64,000 nt of DNA from Chlamydomonas reinhardtii. Its lineage: Eukaryota > Chlorophyta > Chlorophyceae > Chlamydomonadales > Chlamydomonadaceae. Of this stretch, positions 12,301 to 25,286 are shown in pieces. The DNA is taken from assembly GCF_000002595.2 (NCBI RefSeq), contig NC_057005.1, forward strand, positions 2,474,880 through 2,538,879. The letters run 5' to 3'. A program made the translations under genes and the position numbers. The stretch's first letter is position 1. Each line of letters starts with the position of its first letter. The notes under the pieces were generated by a model, which was not told where the DNA came from, ran no database searches, and saw nothing but the letters and a program-made list of their open reading frames with translations.

Positions 12301-15300
12301 CACCTGCACCTACTGGAATCACAGACCCAGATGCGCAAGCGCAGGCCCCGGCAGCGGCTGAGTCAGTCATGCCGCGGCCAGCATCGTCTGCACCGCCTCA
12401 CATGGAGCAGGAGAGCAGGATGGGTCAGACGCCGCCTTACAGGGAGCAGGCGCCAGCGCAGCAGGCCACCGCAGACACCTCCGCGGATGCGCGGGGGGTT
12501 GGGCACTCGGTGACAGCTGCGCCCCTGTGCCCGCCTTACGTGGCCTCCCGGACAGGGGCACCGGCATTGGCGTTGCCGGACGCAGACACTAGCCTGGTCG
12601 CGGCCGGGACTCAAACTGCCATGACAGCAGCAGTTTTAGCCGCGGTCAATGAAGTGGGCAGTGGCGGCCAAACGGCAGCTTCGGTCAGCGGGGAACCCAT
12701 TTCGGGTGCGCAAGCTGCGGTTGCGGCGGATCCAGTGGGTGGCGAGGAGCATGCATCACGTTCAAACTCCAGCGGCGCAGACAGCGGCGCCAGCCTGGGA
12801 GGCACGCAGGAGCATACCGGCAGTGGTGGCGCTGCACTGGCACCTGCTCCATCCCCAGCGGCGTCTGAGGCGCCGCAAGCCAATGCAGCGCTGCCCTTTG
12901 GTCCGCCACCAAATGTGCTGGCGGTGACCAGCGCACTGCCTGCTGCCCAGACCGCTCCTGCATCAACGGGCGGAGACATGAACGCAACGGACGTTGCTGC
13001 GCAGCAACCGGCACAGCCCTCACCGCCCCGGCAGCCGATGCTGCCACCGCCGCCGCTGTCGCAGCCTTCGCAGCTGTCGCCACCGCGGTCACCGACCACT
13101 GCGATGCCGAAGCCAGACACCGAACAGGCTGGGCAGGGACCTGAGGGCAGCCAGGCGCTGACGGCTGGCGATGGCTGCATCACCTCTCAGTCTCAGGGCT
13201 CACCTCCTCCACTTGAGCTCTTGCTGCCCCTGTCGGGCGTCTCCCAGGCGAGGCCGCAGGATGAAGGGGTGGCAGTGGTAGTGGTGCCATCGGCAGGCAC
13301 GGATGAAGAAACGGAGCAAGCACGACCGACGCCAGCAGCAGCAGAAGACGATGCAGCGCCAGAAATGCATGTTGCGGCAGCAGCCGCGGGGCCATCTATG
13401 GAGGTAGACGCAGGGATGGGAGCTGTGGCATCGGCGGCAGAGGTGCTAGGGCCCGCGGCGGAGATGCCAGCCATGCTCACGGCCGCCGCTTTCGCGCCAA
13501 TCTTTTCTGCCGCCACCTCCACGCAGCTCGACGCCGGTGCCGTGCCTCGCACGCATCCCACCGCCCGAGCCGCCCTGGTGGTGTCCGCTACCGCAGCCGT
13601 AGAGGTTGTGGAACCGGCAGTGGATGACATGTCAGCCGCCGCGGAGCCAGCAGCTGGTGCTGACGTACTGAAGGCTGCTGTAGGGGAGGCCGTGGAGGCG
13701 GCAGAACCAGAGCAAGGCGCACCAACGGCGGTTCAGGTCTCCGGAGCAGTGACATCTGGCCATGGTACGGGCGAAGGCGGCCTGCCGCCAGCAGTGCTAG
13801 CGCAAGCCGCTGCCACGGCCTCCACTGCCGCTGCGGACCAGCCGAGTAGTCCTGAGTTCACCGCCGCCATCGAGCCGGCCGCAGCCGTGTCCCGCCTGTA
13901 CCAGCAGGCAGCCAGCCCTGCCAGCGATCTCGACATGACGCCGCCGGACGCCGGTGCCGCGGCTGCTCGTGTCAACACGCTGCTGGGTCTCATCCTGCCG
14001 CCGACGGAGCCGAGCGCCTCAGGCCCGTACCAGGGTACCGGATCCCCGCACGCAGCAGGCTTGTACGCCTGGCTCGGCCAGACGCTGCAGCGTGTGGCAG
14101 GGAGCACGGCGGAGGAGCCGAGTTCGCCGCCGCCGCAGCAGCCGCAGCACAACGAGGCTGAGAGGGGCACCACGCCAGCGGCGGGGGCCGCGGTGCAGCT
14201 GCTCCTGGACGTGCCAGCAGGGGTTGCAGCCACGCATGACGCCGGGACGGCGGCAAAAGCCGGGGCGTTGGCGGCGGCAACTATCGAAGACGCCCTATCG
14301 CCGCTGCCATTGCTTGCTCAGGCGCAGAGCCGGCTGGCTCAGGAGCAGGAGGGCCGGGCAGGGCAGGAGGCGGAGGGTCAGGAGGCTCAGGGGGCCCAGC
14401 CGTACGCGCATGCCGAGTCAGGGCCGGTTGTATCTCTGGAGGCAGCTGTGGGTAGGGGCGGCAACTCCTCTGACAGAGCCACAGATGACAGCCGCCAAAT
14501 GCGGGACCAGCAGTTGGCCGATGGCGGCGGCGCGCCCCTGCCAGGCGATGGTGCAGCGGGCGAGCCCAAGGCCCAGCCTAAGGCGCAGTTGGCGGCTTCC
14601 AGTAGTGGGCAAATGGATGCACGGGGCAGCGGCGGTGGCCTCGACCAGATGCTTGAGGACGCGCCGGCGGCGGAGGCGGAAGTGGCTGAGGTTGCCGGCA
14701 GCGTGGCAGCGCCGGCAGCAGAAGCAGCGGGAATGGCGGCACAAGATGCGGGCAGCAGGCCGGCGGGCATCGCGGAGCCTGTTACACCCCACAGTGCTCG
14801 GCAGCCAGTGGCTGACGAGGAGGGACTTGCCCGCACCGCGAAAGCCGCCGACAACGTGGGGGCCGCTGCGGGAGCAAGCCCTGTGCGCAGTGGCGCCAGT
14901 CCCTGGGGTAGCGACGTCGCGTCGCCGCTCCCCCAGCCGCAGCACACTCCAGTCCCTGGAGCTGTCACTGACACACCCGAGGCGACCACAGCAGGCGCCC
15001 CGGAGGCTCGTGCAGCGGCTGTTGCAATGGCAATGCAAGGAGCCTTGCTTCAAGCGCCGGATTTGGGCGGAGTTGCGTGGGGCTTGGGGACGCTACAGCC
15101 CTTGCCCACCGGGCTTGAGGAGCAGGTGTTGGCAGCGGTGTCGGCGGCCGCCGCTGCAGCGCAGCAAGCGGTTGGCCTCGCAGCTGAGGTGGTCGCAACG
15201 GTGGTGCCCAGTCCAGCAGCTGAGGCGGCAATCCGCCCTGGACAAGACGAACAGCCACACCAGGTAGTGGAGGATGTCAGCGCGGAAGCAGCAGGCGGCG

Positions 15301-18300
15301 CCGCCACGCCGCAGGAGCACCTGCAGGGCGACACGGATTCAGCTTTTCATGGCCAACCTCCATACCAAGCGCAACAGGAACAGCCGCGTGGCATGGATAA
15401 GCAGCCAGAGGAGCAGGAGATGCCGCAGGAGGAGCTCGACAATCAAGCGCCGCAGGTTTCGATAGCCATGGACCGGCAGGATGACAAACAGCAGGATGGC
15501 GAACAGCAGGATGGCGCGGCACGTGCCGTGATGCCGGACGTGCCCAGCAGCAGCAGCGGCGCACAGTCGCAACCGGTGCATGGACCGGTGCCACAGCAGG
15601 AGCAGTTGCCATTGCAATGTGCGCCTGGGACGGCGCAGCACCAGAGAGAGAAGGAGCAGGTGGGGTATGATCGGGAGGCGCTACTATTGAGGCCGCCAAG
15701 TGCGGTACCGCAGCCGCACGAGGATGACGCTCAGCAGCAAAAGGCGACGGCGCCTGCACCTCGGGTTGATGCACAACACACAGATCAGTCACAGCAGACT
15801 GCGGCGATGGTGGGGACGAGCGGCGGCGAGGCCGTAGCCGAAGTAGAATCTGGCGCGCAGCCGGCGCTGGAGCCACCGCCATCACAGCTGCAAGTCCTCG
15901 GCGACACTGTTGCGAAGGGCGCTGCGGCAACGCCTGCTGCGTCCACGGGATCGCAGGATGGGGAGCGCGTACCGTGCGCGGCAGCTGTAGCGCTGCCGCA
16001 GGCACCGGGGTGGAAGGCATACGTGCAGCTCACCGCAGCCAATGATGGCAGGCGTGTTGCGACGCAGGCGGGCACGCCAGGGGCTGGAGGAGCCGGAGGC
16101 GGGAGTGCTCTGGGCGTTCAGGAGGCGGCGCCGGACCTCGCAGTGCATCAGCAGCGCAGCACTGTCCTGAGCCGGCCTCATGTGCAGCCCCACGCCACGA
16201 CCGGAGCTGTCACTTCGCGGCTCTCGCTGCTGGCCGCATCGCAAGCGCAGCAGCAACGGGCTGTGCCACTGCGGCAGCGGACGGTGCCGCCAGGTGCAGG
16301 GGACCTGGGGTGCGCGGCAGCTGGCGGCGCAGGACTGCTGCGCAGCGGCGGCACTGCTGCACCTCTGGTGGCAGGAAGCGCTGCGCCGTTGGCATCAGAG
16401 CATAGAGCCGGATCCGACGGTCAGGCGCCCAGCCAAAGCAAGCATCCGCGACGCCTACCGCCATCCTTCCTGGCTAGCCGCCACGGAACGCACGGCGCGC
16501 AGCAGCAGCCGACTGTGACGACTGGGGTCCTTGCTGCGCGGGCTGAGAAGCATCTGCCCCCTGCGGAACGTCAGGATGAGGGCCGGCACGGACGTGAGCA
16601 GGAGTCGCCGCCGCAGGAGGACCGAAACCCGGAGCCACAACTCGCTCAAAGGTCGAACCAGCTCCATGGTGGCTCACGGCCTGCCGCTCCGCGTCTGCAG
16701 CGGCCCATTCAACAGCAGCCGGGAGCTGGGGGCGAGAGAAAGGGTAGCGAAGCGGCGCCCGTGCAGCCGGTTTCAAGGGCAGGAGCTGCAGGGGTAGGGG
16801 CCGAAGCAGCACCAGCGGCGGAAGTGCCTAGAGTACGGAACATGCCACGGGCGAAAGCGCCTGAACCGGCATCAGCAGCAGCAGCGCCACCAACAGCGCC
16901 GGAGCTGGCACCAGCAGCACAGAGGCCACCCTCTGTGGCCCCGAGGGCTGCTCCGCATGGCAAGCCGCGAATTGCCGCATCAGGCCGGGCTGGGCGGCGG
17001 CTGGTGTCTAAGGGTCAGCCGGACGGCATGGGCAGCGGCGCGGAGCTGCCGCAGCCTGCCAGGGCGGCGGCGGAGGGCGCTGCCGGCATGGCCGGAGCCA
17101 CACAGCCGGCCCTGAAGCGCAAAGCTGCACCGGTTGGCGCGGCAGGGGTCAAGAGGCGGTGTACACTCTTTGACAACGGCGCCCCGCCGGCCGCAACGAC
17201 AGCTTCTGCAGCGCAGCAGGTTCTGCCTCAGGAGGAGGCGCAGGAGCAGGCGCAGGAGTGGCCCTCAGATTCGTACGTGGCACCGCCTGCGCGGCAGGGC
17301 TCCAGTCCGAGCCGTACACGCTCACAGCAGCGGAACCGGCCACGGGGTGACACTGCACAAAGCGGCGGGCTGTCGTCTGGAGCCGCCGAGGCGGACGTTC
17401 CGTATGACAGCACGATTCTGAGGCAATGCAATGACCTCCTGCTCCAGCGTGAGTGTTTTGGAATTTCCTCAATCCAGTTTCTGCTTGCCGCCAAGTTCCA
17501 TTGCTTTTAGCTCATCACAGCCCGCATACCGCCTTCCGCATCCTAGCATATTTTCTAAAACATACGGCTTAACCTTTTGTCCACCTTGCTTACTCGCTAT
17601 GCCCCGCAGCTCCTCCTGACGGCCAGACCCACATGGCGGTTGCAGACATCCCGCGGCGGGTGCTGGCCTTCCGCTGCAGCGTGCTGCTGCCGCGCACGGG
17701 CGATCCAGTGCTCGTGGCGCGCTCCGCGGCCGCCATCCTGCTGCTGCATGCCATGATACACGAGTCAGCATCGCTGCCGCCTCAGTTGGGGCAGCAAGGG
17801 CGCCGGCTGCAAGGCAGCGGTAGCTCTAGTGGAGGGGCAGGTGGTGTGGCAGTAGTTGGAAAGGCAGCAACGGCGGGGGCGCTGGCGGCGGACTGCGCGA
17901 AAGTCGAGCTGCTGCAGACACGCTGGTTCTACGTGGTGAGTCCCAAGGAGTCGGAAGTCAAGCAGTGGCAGGAGGAGTGGGAGGAGCGGCAGCGCGAGGC
18001 ACCAGCGCCCGCTGCTGCCGCGGCTGTGCCGGCAGCACCTTCTTTGGCGGCATCTACAGCAGCAACGCCACGGCAGACGGACTTGAGGGCCGCAGATGCG
18101 GAGGCGGAGGCGATTGACATGGCGACGCTGCCGGATTCGCCGTCACTGGTGCGGATGCAGGGTGTGGCAGCAGGGCGGGTGCGCACTCCCACGCCTCGCG
18201 GCCAGTCCCCTCGGCTGCGAGCACAGCCTTTACAACAGCAGCAGCAGCAGCAGCAGCAGGACATGAACCGCGGGGTAAATAGCGGCGGACAGCTGGCGAG

Positions 18301-21300
18301 CATGGGCGAATCAGCAGGTCCGCAGCAGCATTCACCGGGCAGCACAAGCGGCTCGCTCACAAGGAACGAGCGACACCAGAGGTGGCTACGCAGGCAGCCG
18401 GGCCCGGCAGAGCTGCTTGCCGAGCCCATGCATCGACCCGCTAAGCGCCGCCGTTCAGGCAGGAGTGCGTCGCCAGCAAGCACAGGCGCGCAGCATCCGG
18501 CGGGCGAGAAGGCTGGGGCAGCAGGAGAGGCCCAGGATGGGCCCCCGGCAGGTGCACCTGCGGCTGCAACTGTGCATGAACGGCCGCTGACCCCTAAGCG
18601 TGCACGGCCGGAGGCTTCAGTGCGTGCTGCCGGCGCTGCTGTGGCAATGAAGGCATCCGCGTCAACTGCAGGCACACCACCAGCAGCGCGTCAGGCGCCT
18701 GGTGTTGTTGGGCCCGCATCAGGCTCCGCAACCTTGCCAGCTGCAGCTGACACACTGGCACCGCAAGCGCCTGACTGGTCGCCACCGCGTGACCCACGCC
18801 AACGCCCGCCGTCCACGCAGCGGCTGCGCACGCCCACGCCAGTAGCTGCGACTGCTACTGCTGCAGCGACACCGCTGCCACAGGTGGTAGCCTGGTCGGC
18901 CCCCGGCACAGGTGCCACTGGTGCCGCCGGTGCCGCACGCACCCACACGGACACAGACATGCAGCTGCCGCGGCGCCGCCGGATGCGGCCGCCCAGCACC
19001 GGGCCCGAGCGCGGTGGGGACGCCGAGGCACAGAGGCTGCGCCTGCGAGAGGAGGCTGCAGTGGCAGCAGCAACAGCTGGGAATGCAGTGGGGGCAGCTG
19101 CGGCGCCTGAGAGCGGCTCGCCCGGCGGGAGCATTGCTGATGCAACCGGTACCGACGGCGCGGCCAGGCCTGGCGCCTCCTCTCCCCGCCGCAGCACGCC
19201 GTCCAAGTCGCCGCTGGCCCGCCTGGCGCGTGCCCTTGCGGACGCACTGCCGGAGCTGGTCGAGCTCGAGGGCGAGCCACAGCCGGCGACTGCTGCCACC
19301 GCCGCCGCTTCCAACGGCGCCGATGGTGGTGGTGGCGGCACAGCAGCAGCTGATGTCCACTCTGCCCAGCGATCAGACACAGCGATGGGCGTGGACGGCA
19401 GCAACGGTGCCGAGGCAGTCAGCGATGCAGCACTGGATGCCCTGGCAATGGGCACGACACCGGCTGCTAGACGCGAGGCGGGGGTGGTAGGGGCATGCTC
19501 GCAAGCGGGTCTGGCCGGCGCTGCAGCAGCAGCCAGCAGCGGTGATGGCAGCCCTACTAGTGAGGGATCGTCGGGGAGCGCTGTGTCGGTTCGCATTGAC
19601 GAGCTCCTGCACGTGCGGGCGCTGCAGCATCGCGAGCAGGTGCGTGTAGGGGTGCAGAACATCAATGGCCAGACCCTGGACATGCGCTAGTCCGGCCACA
19701 CGGCATACGGTTTCTGAGCACCCTGACTCATCCTTGTCCTTCATATCCTGCAGGTACGCAACCTGTTCCACAGCCTACTGGGCCGCCCGCCTGGCACACC
19801 ACCACCCGCAACCGGCGGTCAGCAGTTGCCACCTGGCGCCGAATCGACATCCGGAGCTGCAGCTACATGCGGCGCTACGGCAGGCCTTGCGGGTGGCGGC
19901 GCTGCTCACGACCCCAGCCTGGTGGCTGGGGCCGCGTCCGACCGAACGCCCTTGGCAACAGTCGCGCCGCAGCCGCAGCCCCTGCAGCAGCAGCCGCAAC
20001 CGCGTCATGGTCAAGCAGCCGACGTCAGCGGTACCGGTGGCATGGGCCGGCACCAGGGCCCTGGGACAGCAGCAGAGCGTCACACGCCCGAAACTGTGGA
20101 CCTCAGTCGCCACTTACGGCGCGTGTATGCAGGTGAGCTGAGGAGTCACAAACCTGTGCGGGCACGCACTGTCTCGCACGCCCCCGCCCTGCCAGCTCAC
20201 GCGAAATGCGCCCTTGCCCATGCCGCGCTGCCGCCACAGGCGAGACGCCGTTCACAGACGCTGTCCCTGTGCAGCTGCTGGAGCGGCTGCTGCGGCAGCT
20301 GGACCCAGGCCGGCCGGAACCCCAGCCGCCCCAACCGCCGCAGCCGCCAAAGCAGCAACCACAGCAACCCGAGGCTGGCACGCACCTGCAGGATGCGGTG
20401 GCAGGTGTTGCGCGATCAGCAGCAGGCACGGAGGTTGCAGGTCAAGATGGCTGCGGCCGGTTCGCCCTGCTGCGCACGCTGCCCAAGACGCTGTTTGAGA
20501 CAACAGCAATTGCAGCAGGCGCGGCGCGGCAGGGCGCGGCACCTTCATCCGGCCTGGCGCCTGAAACCGTTCACCGCACCGCAGCTTACGCGCAGACATC
20601 ATTGCCTCAGCCCACAGCAGGTGGCCTGGAAGGAGCCGCCGGCAGCCACGAAGTGCTTCCCACAACGGCGGTTGCGCAGAAACCTCATGTACCCCAAGCT
20701 CCATACGATACCGCGGCTGGGGCTTCGGGCACAGCAGGGCCTCCAACCAGACCGCCGGCTCCGCCGGCATCCGCTCCGGGTAATGCGGCTGCCCATGATG
20801 CCATTGCTGTCAGTGGCGGCCGCTCCGGCGTGTCACCAGAGGAGTTCTTCGCTGATGCGCCGGTTGTGCCGTCGCTGCTTCCTGGTCTGGGGCTAGACGG
20901 CGCGTTGAAGCTGTTGCGGCAGCAGCAAGAGCTGGAGCGGACGAGGGGCACGCCTATGCCCAGCCCTCGTCAGGCCGGCGATGGCGGTGGCGCTGGCTTT
21001 GAGGCAGCGGCTGCTGCAACCACGCATGCGGCACCCCCAATGCCCATCCACCACCCCAAGCCGCAGTCCGCAGCTCCGGCAGGCCCTCCGGCTGCTGCCA
21101 CAGCACATCTGCAGCAGCCGCTGGTGCTGCTGCGCGGAGCTTCAGCGCAGGAGCAGACCGCTCCCCCTGCAAACACCACGAGCGCCGCGACCTTCTCCTT
21201 CGGCGGCGGCCACCTTGCCGCGGGCGGCCACCGCCATGCGGCAGGTGATGTCAATTCAGGTGCGAGGTCGGAGTCGGTCGGCGGCGAGCCATTTCGAGCG

Positions 21301-24246
21301 CGGCTTGGCGGCGGGCGGCCTATTCGTGGCGGTGCTGCAGCAACGGTCCCAGCCCACACTTCGCAGCAAGATAATCATGGGCAGGGCGACGGCGCTGAGG
21401 AGCAGTCGGCACGCGCCCAGCAAAACAGGGGTGGCGCCGGTGCCACTGCCTCCGAAGCGGGGCCGGCCTTCAGCCTAGCGGGCTGGCAGCAGCCCAGCGT
21501 CGGCCAGCGGGCCTCGTGTGGGAGCGCGAGCGAGAGTGCACCTGGGGACTCAGCGGTTGCAGGCGCTGGGGACAGAGGTGCAAACATTGGTGGTGGTGCT
21601 GCAGACGGCGCACCGTCGGCACCCGTTCAGGCAGTCGCCGCCGAAACCAGGTCAGCGGGTAGCGGCGGGGCAGGGGCGAGTCAGCACCAGCGCGGCACGG
21701 CCGGCAGCGGAGGCGTGGGTGCAGCTGCTACTGTCTCAGCAGGCACAGGTGTGCACGGTGGCGAGCCGGCGGCTGAAGCGCTACGGCTGCTGCTGCAGGT
21801 GCTCTTGGTCGCGCAGACCGACCCGCAGCAGGCTGGTCAGCCGGCACAGCAGCGGCAAGGCGCCCCGTCTCTAGACATCAATCTCCTGTCGCGCGGCCTG
21901 CAGCAGCTGCTGCAGCAGGCTATACCAGGTGGGGGCGCAGGTGTCGGCACTAGCAACGGCCCGGCATCCGGGGAAGACGGCGGGCTGTGGGGCCAGGCTG
22001 GCGGCGGCGAACGGCCTGGAACGCAACAGCAGCCGGGGCCTGCGGCTGTTGATGCACCCGGTAGCATGTACCAGCAGTTTCAACCGCAGCAGCATCAACC
22101 AGCTCATGCACAGGCCTGGCAGGCGACAGGACAACAGCAGGCGCAGTACGCTTACGCGCCACAACCGCAGCAGCAGCCAGCAGCTCCCATGCCGCACGGA
22201 GCGCCGCCGTACGGAGCAGGTGCCATGCGGCAGCCCGACCACGTGCACCCAGCTGCAGCACGCCAACAGCCGCACGGCGGCGGCCCGGTGTCGCAGGGCT
22301 ACGCCACAGCGCCACCCGCACAGCACGTCTACGACCCCATGCAGCAAGCATACGGTGCACCCGCACTGCCGCCGCCATATGCTGTGAACGGCGGCGGGTC
22401 AGCCTACGCAGCCGGCTGTGTGCAGTACGCAGGCCATGGCGGAATGGCCGGCGGGCGCCAGCAATACCCGCACGGTGGTTACGCTGCAATGCATGGAGAG
22501 GCGGAGGTGCTTGAGGCCGACGACATTGTGGTCTCGGGCGGCTATTCCAACCATCACACACAGCACGCAGGCCAGCAGCGTCAGCATCCTGCCTACTACA
22601 GTCAACACGGCCATGCGGTTGCATTTATGGCTGCTGACCATGGCCAACTGCCGCACACGGCGCCTGACGATAGTGTGCGGCAGGGGCGACGGCCTCACAT
22701 GGTGGCAGCGGCAGCAGTCCTGCGGGAGCAGTTTGGTGGTGGCAGCGTCCGAGCGGCAGCCTCGGAAGTCATCAGCAACGCAAGCGCCGCCATGGGGTCG
22801 CGGGCTCATGCTCGGCAAGCGAGGCGGATTGGTGCGCTTGCAGTAGAAGACGACGAGGCGGAAGGCAGCGGAGCTTACAACGCGATTCCAGCAGATGCCA
22901 GGCTTGCTGCGATGGAGGGCGCTGCCGCGGCAGCAGCGATGGCCGCAGGTGCGCCTGCGTTCAGCGACTATCCCGCAGCATCCACCATGCACCCAGGTTA
23001 CAATTCGCCAACTGTGACGGTGGGGAACAGCAGGTGGACGGGCCGTAGCAGCCTAAACGGCGCAGCAACAGACGGCGGAGAACAGTGGACGGGGCACGGA
23101 CACGCGGCGGCTGGCACAGGAGCGGTTGGCCAGAGGGCTCAGGCTAGAGGTGGAGAGTCAAGAGACGGAACGGCCGCGGCAGGTGCCTCCCCCGGCACGT
23201 GGCGGCTGCCCCCGCTGCGCGGCTTGAGCTTCCCGCGGGCCGGCGGGACCAGAGCGGAGGCGCCAGCGCCTGTCCAGCGCGCAGCAAACCTTTTCAAAGG
23301 TGCCACGGCACACGCGGAGGGCAGCTCAGCAGCTGCTGCCGGAGGAGCTACGCAAAGCAGTGGCCCATCGCAGCAGGCACAGCCGCCCATCAGCGCACAC
23401 CAGCAGGGCGTGAAGCGGCCGCTGTTTGCAGAGCAGCAGCGGATGCCGCCGCCTACAGGTGCCTCTAAACCACCAGCAGCATTAATGGCGGCGGCACAGG
23501 CCAGTAGGCCTGCCAAGTCAGCACTGAAGCAGCCGTCCAGCATCTTTCACCCGATCGAAGCGGAGGCGCGGCCAACGGCCCCGGCGCCGCCGCCGCGCCA
23601 GAATGCCGTTCCACCACGGCAAGCGGCGCCGGCACACCCATTGCAGCCACCCACTCGAGCTGAAGCGAGCGCGCAGATGGCCAGTGGCACCACGAAGCGT
23701 GGGGCTTCGGCTGCAGCGCCAGCTGCTTCGGGGCTTGCTATTCAGCCGCCACAGCGGCCCGCTGCACCAGCCACATCGCAAGCGGACGACCCGTCTCAGC
23801 AGAGCTCGGGACCAGCGCCCAAGCGGGCTCGGAAGGTGACGTTCGACATGTCGGGGCTAGGTCACGAGCAGCACGCGCTCGGCAGTGGGCTGGAGCCGCA
23901 GCCGGAGGCCGGCAGCCCCAAGGGTTTTGTCGGGCGCCATGCCGCCCCGTCGCCGCTGCCGCCCTCTCCGCCCCCGGACGCGCACTGCGCACCCAAGTCG
24001 TCAGGGAGAGTTCCCCAGCCGGCGGCACCGCCTGGAGCTGGAGCTGTGGCCGCGGACAGGAGCACACGAGCTACGGCGCAGAGACGGGAGCATTCGGCGC
24101 CAGCACTGCTGCCCCGCCACGGAACCGCAGCAGTCGGCGGAGAAGGTAGCAAGCCCGGTGGGGTTGCGGCGGATGCTGGTGGGGCAGGTGGCGTGCTGAG
24201 GCTGTTCGACGGAGATCCATATCTGATGGCTAGGGAGCGCCGCTGA
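9374..24246 (+). CDS. Giant low-complexity protein of unknown function, 8 exons, ~4,640 aa
   Basis: Exons: 9374-9485, 9579-9670, 9794-9889, 10080-10482, 10645-17448, 17610-19639, 19754-20132, 20240-24246 (13,923 nt, in frame; junction phases 1,0,0,1,1,0,1). I do not recognise the protein. Ordered, helix-like sequence is limited: residues 1-~270 (LPEHLQLLLCAAWIRRRL, KLAQALELLTREGQ, FVNKAFIEQLLAV), a Leu/Ala-rich block after 17630 (VLAFRCSVLLPRTGDPVLV), ARLARALADALPELVE (~19220) and LLERLLRQLD (~20275). The rest is Ala/Pro/Gln/Gly/Ser-rich with poly-Ala (12041-12085) and poly-Gln runs. Basic clusters (KRRRSGR, KRARK) suggest a nuclear protein. A K-V-T-F-D motif near the C-terminus (23830-23847) fits the RVxF docking site for protein phosphatase 1; that is inference. 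The first in-frame ATG of exon 1 was chosen. Exon 5 alone is 6.8 kb. Confidence 0.7.
18233..18259 (+). repeat. CAG repeat coding a poly-Gln run
   Basis: Nine consecutive Gln codons (one CAA, then CAG) lie in exon 6 of the giant protein. Confidence 0.9.
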
Positions 24247-25286
24247 GGGGCTGTTAATTACGTAGTGTGGTTTGACAGTTACGCGGGTGTGCACCAATGT
24301 CATGGGCAGCGGCACGCTGGGGCACGAAGAGAGAGTGCTGAGATGGACAACAGCCATGGTTAGGCAAAGGACTGAATGAGGCGTTGGCGGTGCTGGAAGC
24401 TAAGGCCGAAAGAAGGGCGCAGTGCGGGTATGGGGCCACGAATGAAGCCAATGCCAGTGCCAGACGTTATGTGTGGCTGCTTTTATGCAATGCAGTGTGA
24501 GGCCAAGGAGCCAGCGCTTACTGCCATCCATGTACACACCGAGGTTTCTTTGGTCCAGACTCCCCCACACCGGATGCTGCCTGAGCGTGAGCGTGAGAGA
24601 TCCCATGAGGGCGTGAGATAAAGTTACAATGCAGTGCCCTCAGACGCATCGGAGGTGTCCTTGCAAGCCGGAGGCCAGCATATCCAGGTGCTCCCACTGC
24701 ATTCCAGCGCGCACAATAATGTTCTTTGCAAGCACTTCGCAGCTTGTAGGTGAAGCACGTATATGACCATACCGGAATGGAGTCGGCACGTATGCGCGTC
24801 TTCGAGGCTGCCTAACAGGCGTCCTTTCCCAAACCGTGCCAACCGGCAGCACAGCCCCATTGCGCGCAGCCTGGCACGGGTTCGAGTTCCGTAACAGCTT
24901 TGCGCCACAGCCAGCCATGATCATCCCGCAATCATGCCAAAGTGCCAAACAGTGTATCATGCGCACAAAACGTTTATGTCACAACACCACACGTTGACAT
25001 GCACCGCATAGACTCGTCGCACTGCCGAGTATGCTGCTTGGCCCCGTCTCTATCGCCCAACCGCCATACGGTACCCGCTTTGGCCTTACCACCAAAGCCC
25101 CACGGCATGGCTGCGCCCAACTGCCTCGCGTCCGTCCTCGCAACCATCCGGCTGCACGGGCCCCTGCGTTCGCATTGCTGCCAGCCAGGCTCAACCCAAA
25201 CCCCGACAGGCTACACAGTCCAACGCCGCGAAAGTTGGATGCGGCACACGCGTGTCAGACCATTGCGGTCACCCCCACCTAACCCC
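24247..25286. other. Convergent intergenic region
   Basis: Two genes point into this 1-kb gap: the giant protein (+) ends at 24246 and the lysine-rich protein (-) ends at 25287. Its contents should be the two 3' UTRs. A short GAGCGT repeat lies near 24585. No coding exon or RNA gene could be supported. Confidence 0.55.
24624..24628 (-). terminator. Candidate poly(A) signal TGTAA for the lysine-rich gene
   Basis: TTACA on the plus strand lies about 660 nt past the stop at 25287. That is a plausible 3' UTR length for this group of algae. Confidence 0.4.

Noticed and set aside
11504-16020. Several long minus-strand open frames (for example 11504-12370, 12611-13183, 15277-16020)
   Set aside because: They lie opposite the 6.8-kb exon of the giant gene and are complement shadows of GC-rich Ala/Gln/Pro codons, without conserved content.
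24871-24900. tRNA-like B box (GGGTTCGAGTTCC with a foldable T arm)
   Set aside because: No matching A box, anticodon arm or 7-bp acceptor stem can be built around it on this strand.
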